Assembly: GCA_963693305.1 (NCBI GenBank)
Contig: OY855903.1
Span: forward strand, 54,432,150-54,496,149
Origin: Meandrina meandrites
Lineage: Eukaryota > Cnidaria > Anthozoa > Scleractinia > Meandrinidae
Direction of reading: 5' to 3'
DNA: 64,000 nt
A model generated the notes under the pieces. That model did not search any database. It was not told the DNA's origin and saw only the letters and a list, made by a program, of their open reading frames with translations. Below, in pieces: positions 13,016 through 24,720 of the stretch (position 1 is its first letter; each line of letters begins with the position of its first letter). The position numbers were made by a program, and so were the translations under genes.

Positions 13016-13159
13016 TTCAAATGTGAAATGGAGAGGTGTGAGGTGATTATTTTGGATGAGAAGCCACTGGAGTTGAAGTTTCACAAGAAAAACGAAGTTC
13101 TGACTGTGAAATTTCACTATGGCTACTGGAACATGGACGGTGTACCACAGCACTAGATA

Positions 13160-13980
13160 TAATTAACCAGACCAGACATAGTGTTATTTTTATAATATTG
13201 TTATTAACATATTTGATATACTTGTTAATTATTGTTAAACTTACACTGAAGTACAGTATTAGTCCACATATAAGAACCTGGGTTTTTAAGAACCTGTTAG
13301 GCTAAAGTTTTTATTTTAAATGTTGTATGTCTATTGTGTGTATTGTATGTTTATTGTACCTGCACTGGACTAATTAGGCATTGCTCTATGGTACAAATAA
13401 ATACTGTATAATGAGATGATATTTATAATATTATATAGTATATTCAGATGAAATTGATATGAAAATATAAGAACCTATTTTAAGAACCTTGGTAGCCTAA
13501 ATTTGTTTTAAGAACCATCTATAGAAGAACCCATTTAGGCTAAATTGAAAAATCCAGGTTCTTATACGTGGGCTACTAATGTATCACACTGAAAAATTTA
13601 TATAAAAATGGTTTTCACAAGCATAAAATTGACATTATTATTTTCATTTTTTGTTAATGATTGTATTGCCATTTTCTGATTACATTAACAAGGGCTGAGT
13701 TTTTCCTTTGAAAATATAAAATATTGAAAATCATATTTTCCATTATATCAAATTGAAACACTGAAAAATAGCAAATAAATAACATGAGGAAAGAAAATAT
13801 AATTATGACTAGAAATATTTTACTGTCATGGATAAACAAGCTTATAATAAGCTACTACAAGCATAGGCGAACCATATTTGAAAGAATAACTTAAATTTAA
13901 ACCAGTTACTTCTAGTTAAATTTAAAATGATGAAATCATACTTTTAAAATTATCTTAACTTTATACGCCTTGAATAATAA
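13160..13980. other. AT-rich intergenic sequence, no gene seen
   Basis: The stretch is AT-rich with dense stops. It contains repeated short phrases (TAAGAACC at about 13270, 13485 and 13508) and an AATAAA at about 13396 that could serve a plus-strand transcript. No coding signal is supported. Confidence 0.5.
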
Positions 13981-13984
13981 AGGG

Positions 13985-14285
13985 AAACTGCAGTGGCTTA
14001 ATATTAATGGTTAGTATATTGGACTCCAGACCAAGTGGTCTGGATTTGAGCCCTAGCTAGCCAGGGCGTCTCCATTGAGTTGTTAGGTAATACACTTTAC
14101 TCTCATAGTGCTGCTCTTCACCCAGGTGTATAAATGGGTACAGGTGAATTTAATGTTGGGGTAACCCTCCAATGGACAAGCATTTCATCCACAAAGGTAG
14201 AAATACTCTCAGTTGCTCCATGCGGGATAAACTCTGGCATGATATCTTGCCACTAGGATCGAATGCAGACTTTACCTTTTTTTAC
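13985..14285 (+). mobile_element. tRNA-derived SINE, diverged copy
   Basis: A tRNA-like head carries a degenerate A box (TGGCTTAATATTAATGG) and a B-box-like GGATTTGAGCCC at 14042-14053. The body contains ACACTTTACTCTCATAGTGC and CACCCAGGTGTATAAATGGG. It ends in AGACTTTACC plus a T-rich tail. The same body occurs at 19243-19545, so this is a family. Divergence from that copy shows it is old. Confidence 0.75.
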
Positions 14286-14321
14286 CCTGATATATATGTA
14301 TATATAAAAAATTAAATTACA

Positions 14322-15949
14322 TTATAATTTAAGAAACTGCTTGAGCTCAGTGTTAACTTTTCCAGTAGCAACACTTTGCTTGACTAGTTGCATCACACTG
14401 CCTGTGCATACTGTGCAACCTTCATCATTTGCATTTAACTTGGGAAAACCACAATAACAAAATCTGGTATCATTGTCTTTAACCCTGTTAGGTATGTAGG
14501 AGTCACAACCTTTCTTTTTCTCTTGCCGGTAGGAAACACTGTAAGGGTCCATCTCTCTAAGCCATAGGAGACAGACAAACTCGTGACGGAACACAATCCA
14601 CCACCTCATACTTTTCTTCACATTGCAAGTGTTCTCAACATACTTGGCTAGCTTGACATGTTTAGCTTCTCGACCATGCATGGAGTTTAGGCCAAACACA
14701 CACCCAAGCTTCTCCAACAGCTGGTTGGTGTGATATGGGATAGCATAGCCAAGGGTCCACACAGTGGGATTCACTCCTTCTAACAGCAGACGATTTGCTG
14801 TGAAATCCCTGATTTGCACACCATTAAATGCCAGTGTGTGCAGTTTTACAACGGACTCACTTGACAGTTTGTCTATCTGCAACAGTTCCTGAATAAGGTA
14901 AGCAAAGTTCTTTGATTCCAGTCCAGTGAATCTATAAGAGAAAGAAATTCCCTTCTTTCTCTTCTCACTGAACCACCTATTAAAGCTGTTGCAAAGCCAT
15001 CACACTTCAAACATGCTACCAGTGGTGACAAGTTTGGAAGGTCTGATACCACTGTTGCGGTCCTGAGTTTAGCTTGGTCAATGTACTGCATGGCCACTGT
15101 CAGGAGAGCTAAAAACCACTGCTGCCAGGCATTGTTGGTGTTGTGAAGTGGCTCAGCCTTGCCTAAATCCACATATTTGCCCAGGGGGGAACAAATTCTT
15201 GCCTAGATTTCTCCTTGGCAATTAACTTGGTGACCTCTCCTCTTTGTTTCCCTTCAGGATCTTTAAGTTTGGCTTTAAACTTTTCAACCTTCTCTGCAAC
15301 AAGAATCCGCTTGTTGTAATCCCATGTTTGCCACATTGCTTCTGGTCCACCAATTGAGCCACCAATAGTGGTTTTGTCAGTTTGGTTCACATTGACGAAA
15401 GGGGAAAAGTAAATTGCACAGTTGTTTAGTTCACCAGACATGGATGACAGCCATTTCATATCAACTGGGATCAATTGGAATCTAAATTCCACCACATGGC
15501 CTTGGTCAGTGGTGAGTTTAGTTTCTTCTATGAGCTTCATTTCTTCGACCAAATGCTGGGTGTACTGCTTCATCAATGGAGTGTCTTCAGCACAATTAGC
15601 ACCCATCAGAAGGTGGTTGTCATTGCAGCTCTGCACCCTGTTCAGGAGGTTCAGAATGCTGACAAGGTATGCTATAAATGCAAATTAAAACATCAAACAA
15701 AAATAGGAGGCAATTATTAAAAAGTGCTCAACACTAGCTAACATATGTTCTAAATAATAATATCAAAGCAATAATTATAAAAACAATATATAATTATAAT
15801 AAAAACCTTCCCAAAATCCTTTGCAGCTGAAAAATCGTCAATGCCAAATAACTTGGCCAGTTTGAAGCCAGGAGGAGTACAACGTCGTATAGAAATAACT
15901 CTTAACAATGACCATTTCTTGTATAAGACGTAGGGCGATGACGTCATTA
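14322..15949 (-). pseudogene. C-terminal part of an unclassified repeat-family protein, frameshifted
   Basis: Three minus-strand frames follow one another. The first, 15636-15163, contains VDMKWLSSMSGELNNCAIYF and SRQEFVPPWANMW. The second, 15172-14873, contains LGKAEPLHNTNNAWQQWFLA. The third, 14882-14322, ends in a Cys-rich CYCGFPKLNANDEGCTVCTG segment and the stop after LKQFLKL. A G-run at about 15182-15188 is a likely frameshift site. A small upstream piece at 15949-15805 (PPGFKLAKLFGIDDFSAAKD) has a donor-like end. The segments look continuous with the minus-strand ORF ending at 19954 (IGADGAPFGKDG), so one gene may span both with a large intron or insertion between. I do not recognise the family. 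The conserved Asp/Glu patches would suit an RNase H-like transposase, but that is inference. Confidence 0.5.
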
Positions 15950-18900
15950 GTCACGTGACATTGCTCTCAAGTTCGTTTTTGCTCACTGTGACGAAGATAT
16001 TTTGTTACTGAAAAAGCAATCATTGCATTTTGAAGCACATTGGTGTGAGGCATTTCAGACTGCCCGGGTACCGAACAAAATACAAATATTAAGGGAGCTA
16101 TGTACGATTTTCAAAAAGTGGGAGTCTGGGTACAAGTGAGTATCTGGTGTTGCATTAAATGTGAGGATGGTAGATATTTATATGTTAAGTACATTTTTAT
16201 CACTTTTATTGTTATGACGTCATCGGTCACGTGACCAGAGCAGACTGCATTTTTAAATTCGCTTGAAAATGTTACTAGGATCTCACTCTTAGGATTTTTT
16301 TAAGCGAAGTTGTAGCTTTTCAAATAGTGTTTCAAAAAATGGCCATTATTACTTTTTCGTAAAAATGTACGGCAGTAAAAAATACAATTGAAAAGTTTGT
16401 TGGCTTCCTACTCAGCGATCATTTGCTGTAGGAATAAGAGAAAATTTTGCCAAAGGCAGGGGTACATGCTCTTTATGATGGCGTTGTCAGTTTCTTCTCA
16501 TTTTAATTGCTCTTGGCTAGGATGGATTTAATATCTTTCAGACGAAAGGAGTGCGCCTGGGGAGAGGTTAAGTAGCTGCCCCTCCCCCTCCCCCCTGCTG
16601 GGGTCTCCACAGCGGATTCCCCGTGGTCCGTATTGCGGGCTCACGACAAGAGCATTTTCAAGATGGCGACCAGAAAGGTGAATCCAACCTTGAATGGAGT
16701 GATTTTGAGTTATAGAGGACAGTTTTGTCAACGTTTAACCTTCTTGACGGGATGAAAACGAGTCCTTCATTTGTATTCCCGATAAAGAAGAATATTAAAT
16801 GAGTAGAAACGTGCGAAAACGTGGGTAACAGAAACTTACAGGGACCTGAGGTAAGCGTTTCTCATTGTACAATGATTTTTTTTAGACTGGTTGAAGCTTA
16901 TGTCTTCGACGTTTATCATGTTTATCAACTTAGCTTACTGGAATTAAAGCCGAGCTCAGCGTAAAAATAGGTAGTGAGAACGAGGAGATAGTATTAAATG
17001 GCAGTCATTTCGTCAAGGCATGTAACTGTTATTTATGTTTGTCATCTGAATTTTAAGCTACTGTACTTCAAATTAATAAGAATCGCATCCTTTCATTATT
17101 TATACGTGAGGAAATGTTCCTCAAAATATTGACCAAGTGGCCATTTCAGACCGCAAAGAAAAATTACGTCAGGGAAATTTGAAATTACTGCAACATCTTT
17201 GATATGATACCTTTGAAATTGGAAGAAACATTTCAGCTCAGTGTGATCTCTGTTTTTTTTTTTATTAAAGTTAGACTAGAGACTACTTGCAGTCAACCTG
17301 GTAGCTAATCTAGACTTCAATTAAACAGTGCTATTCACGTTTTGGAATGCCACTTTGGGCATGTTTAATAAATGAGACCATTTCTTAACTTAGAATTTGT
17401 TCTTGCCATGATGTTTTATTGTATTGGTAAACATAGATTTCCGTTTCTTTTGCATTTTGTGGTCTACAGGTAATTTTTGGGACTAATAGAATGCCTAATG
17501 TTTTGACAGGATTTACAGAATTCAGACCTGAGGACATTCTGGATTACTGTTGAGTTAAACGATGGATTATAACAAGTTCAGGTAGTTGTCAATCTCTTAG
17601 TTTTGAACATAGTTATGTGACAGTCAATTCTAGTAATTCCCATCCTTCTCTCTACACACATTCATTACCTGAGGCATTTAAGATCTGCTTTTTGACCAGA
17701 CATTTGTCTACTTTATAAAAAATCTGTTTGACATTTTCTTAAGGCCTGTATTTCAGTTGTTGTATGACCTTCAGTAGCATTTTAAAGTAGCAATGTAAAA
17801 ATTAATGAGGCCTTAAACTTAAGGAAGCCAGAAAACCCTAATTCCAATATAAAGCTAACTGCAAGCAACATGATGTACCGTTTGGCAACCAAAGTGCTTT
17901 TAGGGCTAACCGGAGTACTATGTAGGCCAACCGCAATCTTATGCAGGCTAACTGGAATGGCTTGCATGTTTCATGACACATAAGTGCCATACAAGCCAGA
18001 AATACGTAAGTCCAATCATTAGCATAACCTCAAGCCACCTCAGCTAACTATACTCAGGCTAACTGGAGTACTGCTTAGGCTATCCAGGCTGGAGCTTTTT
18101 AGGCTAACCAATGTGCTATTTATATATAGTGGAATGGCTCTCATGACCTGTTGGCTCGCACTTTGTCAAGGCCCAAGTTTTTTTTTTTTTTAACTCATAT
18201 GGGAATTAGCCAAGTGGTAGCTGTAAATTTGATTTAAATAAACTCCAGCTTAGTTTTTGTTGGCAACTTGCTCTACAAGAAAACCAAACATAGGTTTCTG
18301 TGACATAATGTTTTGAAATGAACAGATTAAAAAAATTCAGCTTTAGGGTCCAAAACAGTTTTAAACATTAAAATAATCTGACATTTTTCTGTAATGATTA
18401 ATGAAAGGAGGGGTGCAAAGAAACTTGATTTTTTCCTTGCCTGACCCAGGTAGACTGGGCAAGGTTAAGCCATTATAAGCTTACCCAAAGTCCCATGTTT
18501 CTTTCGAAACAACTATAACAAAAAATAAAAATCCATAAATGTCATTTGGCTATCTAGCAAGTGGAAAAAAATATTGGATCCACTAGCCCAACATAAAAGC
18601 AGCCAGTTTTTTTTCACACACTGAAAAAGGCCATTTAATTTTAATATACTGAGTCTGCATGCTGGAAAATAGCAATTTCATCAAGATAAATAGTTTTTGT
18701 TTGCTTTGTTTCTTTTTACAGGTGAGGGCATTCCTGTCAGTCAAAATGAACTCAAAAATACACATTGTGTCAATGCAATAAAATTGTCACATGATTGATT
18801 CCCACATGTTGCCAGTTTAAACCTGAAAGTGACATTTATAGCTATTTGTATAATATGAACATCCCAGAACCCAATAAGGCTACATGTAAATACTGACACT

Positions 18901-19080
18901 TAATTACATGTAAGTTTTAAAACCATTCTGGGGTTCATGACAAAAAAAAATTATTTCAATAAAAACATGTAAAAATAAGGAACTAACAGAGAATTTACAT
19001 AATTATTATCGCAGACAATAAATTTTACTCCAGGTTAAGTTAATGTGTCAAGTTTTTTTTTGCAGCACAAGCTTGATTCC
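15950..19080. other. intron-like or inserted stretch without coding signal
   Basis: The sequence separates two parts of a minus-strand repeat-family gene. It holds two copies of ATGACGTCAT(YR)GTCACGTGAC, at 15938-15959 and 16214-16235 in the same orientation. An AAGATGGCGACC motif lies at about 16661. From 17820 to 18130 is a run of loosely repeated phrases such as AGGCTAACYGGAGTAC. Poly-T stretches occur at about 17250 and 18180. I see no gene. Confidence 0.5.
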
Positions 19081-19084
19081 ACAG

Positions 19085-19579
19085 GGTATGGTTCCAAAAA
19101 ATATCCATACCTACCCCAAGGATGGTTCTTTGGTTTGGACCCTCCCACCCCCTGGAATTTCCAGTTCAGCTTCATACTTTCTTTTAAAAATTTGTGCTAT
19201 TGAGACCCCCATCCCCCTCGGAATTTCCAATGACCATCCTTGTGGGAGGTGCGGTGGCCTAATGGTTAGTGTGCTGGACTACAGATCAACGGTCCGGGGT
19301 CGAGCCCTGGCCAGGGCATTGCAATTGTGTTCTTGGGCAAGACACTTTACTCTCATAGTGCTTCTCTCCACCCAGGTGTATAAATGGGTAGCGGCGAATT
19401 TACTGCTGGGGTTAACCCTAGGATGGACTAGCATCCCATCCAGGGGGGGGTAGAAATACTCCTAGTCGCTTCATGCTACAGAAGCCGGGATAAGCTCTGG
19501 CCTGATGGGCCACTAGGCTCTTATGCAGACTTAACCTTTATCCTCGGGGTGGGTATGGATATTTTCTGGAACTGCACAA
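19085..19579. mobile_element. MITE-like inverted-repeat element, interrupted by a SINE
   Basis: The outer parts, 19085-19242 and about 19546-19579, match the uninterrupted copy at 43439-43636. Shared phrases include CTATTGAGACCCCCATCCCC and GATATTTTCTGGAA. The ends are imperfect inverted repeats: GGTTCCAAAAAATATCCATAC on the left, and the complement of GTATGGATATTTTCTGGAAC on the right (each 20-21 bases). The SINE at 19243-19545 sits inside. Superfamily unknown. Confidence 0.65.
19243..19545 (+). mobile_element. tRNA-derived SINE, better preserved copy
   Basis: The head resembles a tRNA gene, with an A box at 19254-19264 (TGGCCTAATGG) and a B box at 19297-19307 (GGGTCGAGCCC), the internal RNA polymerase III promoter. 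The body carries CTTGGGCAAGACACTTTACT and CACCCAGGTGTATAAATGGG. It ends near TTAACCTTTATC. It is inserted in a MITE-like element whose empty counterpart lies at 43439-43636. A related older copy is at 13985-14285. Confidence 0.85.
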
Positions 19580-19701
19580 TGTAGGCATTTGCTTATGAAA
19601 GTAAGCTGCAGATTGATTTGATTGATACACACTAATCTATTTTCACATTTACCAATTTTCTATGGGATATATAATTATATATTGTTTTTACCGGTTTCAC
19701 T

Positions 19702-19702
19702 T

Positions 19703-19786
<84 letters not shown>
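19702..19786. repeat. (TAA)n microsatellite
   Basis: About 85 bases of uninterrupted TAA/AAT trinucleotides. The poly-isoleucine reading frame across it is an artefact. Confidence 0.95.
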
Positions 19787-19953
19787 TTTTTCATTATAAA
19801 TAAATATATTAAAGAGCTAATGTCATGATAAGCTATTATTTTATAGTAAGTACAAACAAATTCAGTTCAAACAGGGGACTCGGATATTAATCTTAGTGAT
19901 TTAATGTTATCATCATGTTCCACAGTTTTATTACATGTATTATTAGTCTGTTA

Positions 19954-21494
19954 TCATCTAGAAGTAACAATAATAATACCTGTTGTTGTACCATCCTTCC
20001 CAAAGGGAGCACCGTCGGCACCAATGGCTACATGCAGAACTCCTTTTTCTCCATTGAACCAATGCAGGCAGGGGTTTTTGCTGTCCAGAAACAAGTACAT
20101 ATCTGCAAGCCTAAATAGAAAAGGTTTCAAGGGCCTGTATACACCAGATGTTGATTCCAGGGAATGTTTGCTGGCCAGATCTTCCAAGGATAACACTTCA
20201 CCAATTTCTATGCCTCTGACAAAGCTCATGAGTGTTTTGTAGGGCAAAATTTTTGGAACTTCACATCCTTTCATAAATTCTGTTTTCTGGTTTTTCTTTT
20301 TCTTTCCAGTCTCTTTTGCAACATCTGAACTGTTTCTAATGCTTGTGTACTTTCTCTTGCTTATGGGGCCTCCTTCATACAGTACACGCAAGCTTCTCAC
20401 TTGATTTTCCTTGCTTTGTTCATAGTCTTTTATTTTGCCTTTGATAATACCTGGAATTAAATCTTGCATGCAAATATTTGAATTCCTGATGTAAGTGGTC
20501 ATCTCAGGTTTTGATGCAGTGCATATCAATGTCATCCACAAACCATCAAGCACTGGTTTGTTGTCTGAGGGTAATTTTCTCTTGCAATTGGCTCCAGCAC
20601 AAGTATGGATTGATCCAAGTGCAGCCAAGGTCTTCTTTCTACGTCTGAAAAACTGCTTCCTGGAAAGATTAAGTTTTTCGCTGTTGGTTGGATGGATTTC
20701 ACTTGAGATAGTTGGCCCTCTGTCATCTTTTACCTTTTTGGCTTGATCACCATTATCATTTTCTACATTTTCCCATTCAGCAATCTGTGAATAATTAAGT
20801 TCATACAAATAAAAAAATGTCTTGAAGAATAACAATAAATATCACTGTTTTTTTTAGTTCTGAATATATAGTCTGCAGATTAGTCCAACTCAATTTCTCA
20901 ATCTGAAGAGCTAATTAACTAAAATGGAACTATTAATGTGTACATATAACAGCATGTCACCGATCACTATAACAATTCTATGATCAACCAGTTTCATAAC
21001 ACTCAGGCAGGGTGAGCTACATAGTCTTTTAATATTAGTTTTAAACATACGAACTACACAAGCAATCCACATAAAATGGCTTATATTTCCTGAAATTTAT
21101 GATCACACATGTCGTGTCAATTGCATATGCGAGGAATAAAACATTAATTTATACAAAACTTTCGCTTTCGTCTTCGAATACGTTCCTCAGTTTTGTGAAG
21201 TTTTGTCTTCAAATCTTCAAGTTGCGTCCCTTTCTCATTGAGTTGCGATCTCAGCTCGCTTATTTTTGCTTCAGTTTGGACCAGCGCTTGCGTTCTCTCT
21301 TTCGTAAAGCGGTTGTATGCAGCAAGTAGAAAGCGCTTTTTTCGCCCACTCGAGATTACCCTGTGCATTTTTAATAAGAAGAGACATTGAACAAACTTCG
21401 TATGGCTTTTGATTTTAATGTAAGTTCTTACATTTAGAGAAAATCTTAACAGAAAAGCTACTCCTAGTGAAGGTGGATTTGCGTCTTCATGCAT
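19954..21494 (-). pseudogene. N-terminal part of an unclassified repeat-family protein
   Basis: Two minus-strand ORFs fit one N-terminal region. The first, 21494-21144, holds a long coiled coil (TEAKISELRSQLNEKGTQL). The second, 20835-19954, is basic and contains GSIHTCAGANCKRKLPSDNK and GPISKRKYTSIRNSSD, ending in a DSKNPCLHWFNGEKG...IGADGAPFGKDGTT block. This last block carries an Asp in a context like the first Asp of RNase H-fold enzymes. The reading runs out at 19954 near a pyrimidine-poor border, and matching downstream segments occur at 15949-14322. No known domain name can be given. It could be a transposase of an uncommon superfamily or an accessory protein of one. Confidence 0.45.
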
Positions 21495-22842
21495 GGCATA
21501 CCATCCTCTCGTTCAATGTATTGATCCAATGCCGCATGCATGTTGGCCTTGTACTTTTCTTCACCGATCCCACCGCTTTCACTGAATGGGGAACCACATA
21601 GGGTTGACGGGATAAATGTGTTGCTGTGGCCTTTACTGGGACATCCATTTTGCAATTCAACACAGTTAAGATAACTGTCTCCGCTACATCTAGTAGTAAC
21701 CATTGTGATCTTTGTTGGTTTCACAACGTGCCGCTCAGTCCACAAAAATTGCACTTATTGATGAGAAGGCCCTTCATCAGACCCACCATCCACTCTTTCG
21801 CATTCAATTTCTTTTGCAACTGCCTCGCCTTCACTTAGAAAGAGGTGTCTTGAGACTTCAAGCTTTTCGACTTTTTCCAAGTCAGCAGCATGCTGAGAAG
21901 GGTTCTTTTCATGCAAACCTGATACTTTCACAATTCCAACACACACTTCAGCCGTGGTTGATGTTTTGGAGAAGTTGTAGCTTGACACCTGAAGCTGTGC
22001 TGCATACTTGTTCAAAAAGTCAGTCTGTGTGGTTGCAGTTGGTTTCACCGACAATGTTGGAAGGCTCTCTGCGTGTAAGTGGAGGCTCTCTACACGAAGG
22101 CTCTCTGCGTGTAAGTGGAGTCGAGTGTGAACCCTGCCTGGTCATCTCGATTAAGCAGCATTATGTGCTTCCCATCCGACTACAGTTGATTCAGGAGTTT
22201 GTACATTGACCGACTTAATTTATAATCAGGATTGTACTTGATTGAGAAACACTTTCTAGCTCTCTGATACTTTACGTTAGCTACCCCTTTATGGCGTTTA
22301 CTTGAGAGTCGCCTTTTGTGCCTGGATACACAGAGCTGTACAACTGTGCCGTAGCTAAAATGCCTTCCATAATGCTCTTTAAACTTCTCTTGAATCTTAC
22401 TAAATGTTACTCTTTTCGTTTTCTTCTGATCACCAGAATATGTGTACACCCCTGTTCTTCGCCAAATGTCCGCTCCAACATCACTTTCCTGTACAAAACT
22501 TTCAATAACCTCTCCTATGTTAGGATAAGTGTCAATAATAGTCTTAGTAGACCGAGCCACCTTCTTCCGTAAGAATCGTTGCGCTTCAATTTCTTTCTTG
22601 GCTTTCTTATGCAACTTCTCATCGATCTGTTCGAGTTTCAGGCGTATTTTCTCACTTTGTGTTTGAGACATCGCCTCTTCAGTATATTCTTCGTGACTGG
22701 AATTGCTTGAAGAATCGGATATTCTAGCCATATCGACTTCTTTTTGCCGCATATTTTCGAGGTATGCAAGACGAGAGTGCTCGGTCAATCTTTGCTCCTC
22801 TTCATTCAATCCAAGGTCCGGTATCTGTGCAGCAAAATCCAA
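21464..22842 (-). pseudogene. DDE-like transposase-type protein, frameshifted
   Basis: The frame starts at ATG 22842 (MDFAAQIPDLGLNEEEQRLT) and continues to 22180. It has a Lys/Arg-rich, helix-turn-helix-like segment (FSKIQEKFKEHYGRHFSYGT). After frame changes the reading continues with LLNRDDQAGFTLDSTYTQR at about 22168-22112. It goes on to VDGGSDEGPSHQEVQFLWTE at about 21800-21740 and NCVELQNGCPSKGHSNTFIP at about 21680-21620. The spaced Asp, Asp-Glu-Gly-Pro and Glu patches look like a DDE-type active site. A 24-base duplication at 22061-22084/22097-22120 breaks the frame. I cannot name the superfamily. Neighbouring minus-strand ORFs at 22924-24608 may be its upstream exons. Confidence 0.5.
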
Positions 22843-22923
22843 TAAAAATTGATCAAATACTGTTGAACTTTAACCTTGATTCTTGAACTGTTCTTCCAGT
22901 AGTGTCACAAAGGGAAACCAGTT

Positions 22924-23708
22924 CTATGATACTTCTCTTAACTTGTCTAACACAACAACGGAATTTACATCAATGGCTGGTGTATCCTTCAAGCGCCCAT
23001 CATGTTCAGCATGTCTCCAACTGTTTCTTTCGAGTGTGTCATGGTCTCTGTTATCGACATTCATATCAACAGCCTTTTTAACCTTTTTAAATTCACTGTT
23101 CTCTTCGTCAGTCTCACTAGAAACACTTTCTAGTGAAACTTCAGTGTCATCGGAAAAATCAGAACCATCTGATTCGGAGCTACCTGACAAGATATCTTTT
23201 GGATCCACGCCACAAGAAGCCAAATACGCTTTCTTCTCTTTTTTTGCTAAAATCTTGCTTCTGTTCTGGATTTCTTTTGCCATCTTTGTAGCAGCACTTA
23301 CTTTATCTGACCGCTTCTTCAGACCGCTTATTCCATACAGTTCACTCGCTTTTCTTTTTGACAAGTTGCAACTGCTACATATGGTATGCTTTAAAATTTC
23401 TTTCTCAGGTTTGCTTTGTGCGGCGAAGTTTAGCAGGGAATTGAAATCTGCACGAGAGGTGTAGTTTATGTCCTGAGGGGTATGCCTCAGATGATTTCTC
23501 TTTTGGCTGATTCGTTGTTAGCGCCATCTGAGAAATCCTTTTCAACCAGGTAGACTCTGTTATCGACCGTTATTGCAGCCAGAGGCATCTGTAACAATCT
23601 CCGCTGCGCCTTTTCGTAGTCGTAGGTCATGCCACGAAAGGAACTGTTCCACACGAAAGACAAAGGAACCACCTTACTCTTCATGACCAGGTTTCCAGCT
23701 TTTATCAT
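22924..23708 (-). CDS. two minus-strand exon-like ORFs upstream of the DDE-like gene
   Basis: The ORF at 23364-22924 encodes a Lys-rich start (MSKRKASELYGISGLKKRSD), then an acidic Ser/Asp/Glu stretch and a Val-rich end. The ORF at 23708-23487 encodes MIKAGNLVMKSKVVPLSFVW. At about 23900-23740 another open frame contains CPQKAFHLGKDSELERFIYI. All are on the strand of the DDE-like gene and could be its exons or those of an accessory gene. No family is recognised, and exon borders are not resolved. Confidence 0.35.
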
Positions 23709-23936
23709 GGGATCACAAGCAAGGCAATCTTTATGATTTAAACGGCCTTTTTTCCTCCTTGGCCAACAAATATTCGCGAAGGGTTAGTCCTTCAAACAAA
23801 CTTTCTCGTATTTCTTTAGAAATGTTTTGACGTTTTGTTTCAGTTAGTTTTCTCCTTTCCTGTGTTGTGAGAATGTAAATAAACCTTTCTAACTCTGAGT
23901 CCTTCCCCAGATGAAATGCTTTCTGGGGACACGAAT

Positions 23937-24608
23937 CTATAAAAAATTACTGTCAAGACCCTTGCCACTGGCGCTGTAAGAAAGCACGTGTACTCCAGAC
24001 ACTTCATCCTTGTCTTCACAGCTTTTCTCACCATCCGCTACGTCATCTCCAACTATCTGCATCATACACGGGGCCACCTTTACTCCAGACACTTCATCCT
24101 TGTCTTCACAGCTTTTCTCACCATCCGCTACGTCATCTCCAACTATCTGCATCATACACGGCGCCGCCATTACTCCAGACACTTCATTCTTGTCTTCACA
24201 GCTTTTCTCACCATCCGCTACATCATCTCCAACTATCTGCATTATACACGGCGCCGCCTTTACTCCAGACACTTCATTCTTGTCTTCACAGCTTTTCTCA
24301 TCATCCGCTACGTCATCTCCAACCACTATGCATGTCGACGCCTTTACTCCAGACACCTCACCATTTTCGTCGAGCTTCTCATCAACCACTACCACACCAC
24401 CAACTGCAATGCTCTTGCCAGTGATATCTTTAAAATGAAGCCTTCTCTTTTTCGAAGTTGCTTCCACGCTCTCTTCGCACACGTCTTGATTCGCATCGCT
24501 GGCTGTCTTGACCCGTAGAAAGGACCTGATGTCCACTTCGTTTGTGATGGCTGTTGATGTAGCTGAAGCTGTGCCCGTGGCCACGGTGGAGGTGGTTTTT
24601 CCTGCCAT
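23937..24608 (-). CDS. acidic protein with four 30-residue tandem repeats
   Basis: The 223-residue ORF starts at 24608 (MAGKTTSTVATGTASATSTA). A Thr/Ser-rich leader is followed by a basic KKRRLHF patch. About four near-identical repeats of 30 residues follow, built on EVSGVKAAPCIMQIVGDDVA then DGEKSCEDK(N/D). The repeats are acidic and each carries two Cys. The ORF ends shortly after the repeats, which may reflect an unrecognised splice site near 23990. The antisense strand stays open through the repeat only because the unit length is a multiple of three. I infer a disordered region of a mobile-element or fast-evolving host protein. Confidence 0.4.
   Translation of the reverse strand: MAGKTTSTVATGTASATSTAITNEVDIRSFLRVKTASDANQDVCEESVEATSKKRRLHFKDITGKSIAVGGVVVVDEKLDENGEVSGVKASTCIVVGDDVADDEKSCEDKNEVSGVKAAPCIMQIVGDDVADGEKSCEDKNEVSGVMAAPCMMQIVGDDVADGEKSCEDKDEVSGVKVAPCMMQIVGDDVADGEKSCEDKDEVSGVHVLSYSASGKGLDSNFL
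23991..24360. repeat. 90-bp tandem repeat, about four units
   Basis: Units share TTCACAGCTTTTCTCACCAT and TCATCTCCAACTATCTGCAT with few substitutions. Landmarks fall at 24031, 24121, 24211 and 24301, which is exact 90-base spacing. The low divergence indicates recent expansion. Confidence 0.9.
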
Positions 24609-24720
24609 GTATTTCAGATTCCTTGCTTGCCTTTTTTGAAGATCTGATAGCTTGTTTTAAACTTTTTGCCTTTCAGTTAACATCACACGCAACTCTTTGT
24701 ACAACTCTGCTCGTACGCTT

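Noticed and set aside
19243..19320. A functional tRNA gene
   Set aside because: The A and B boxes are present, but the sequence continues into a SINE body and the cloverleaf is not preserved.
19622..19828. ORF with a long isoleucine run
   Set aside because: It is a read-through of a TAA microsatellite.
23988..24518. Plus-strand ORFs of 142-176 codons
   Set aside because: They are antisense to a 90-bp coding repeat whose length is a multiple of three. The minus-strand product has the better context.
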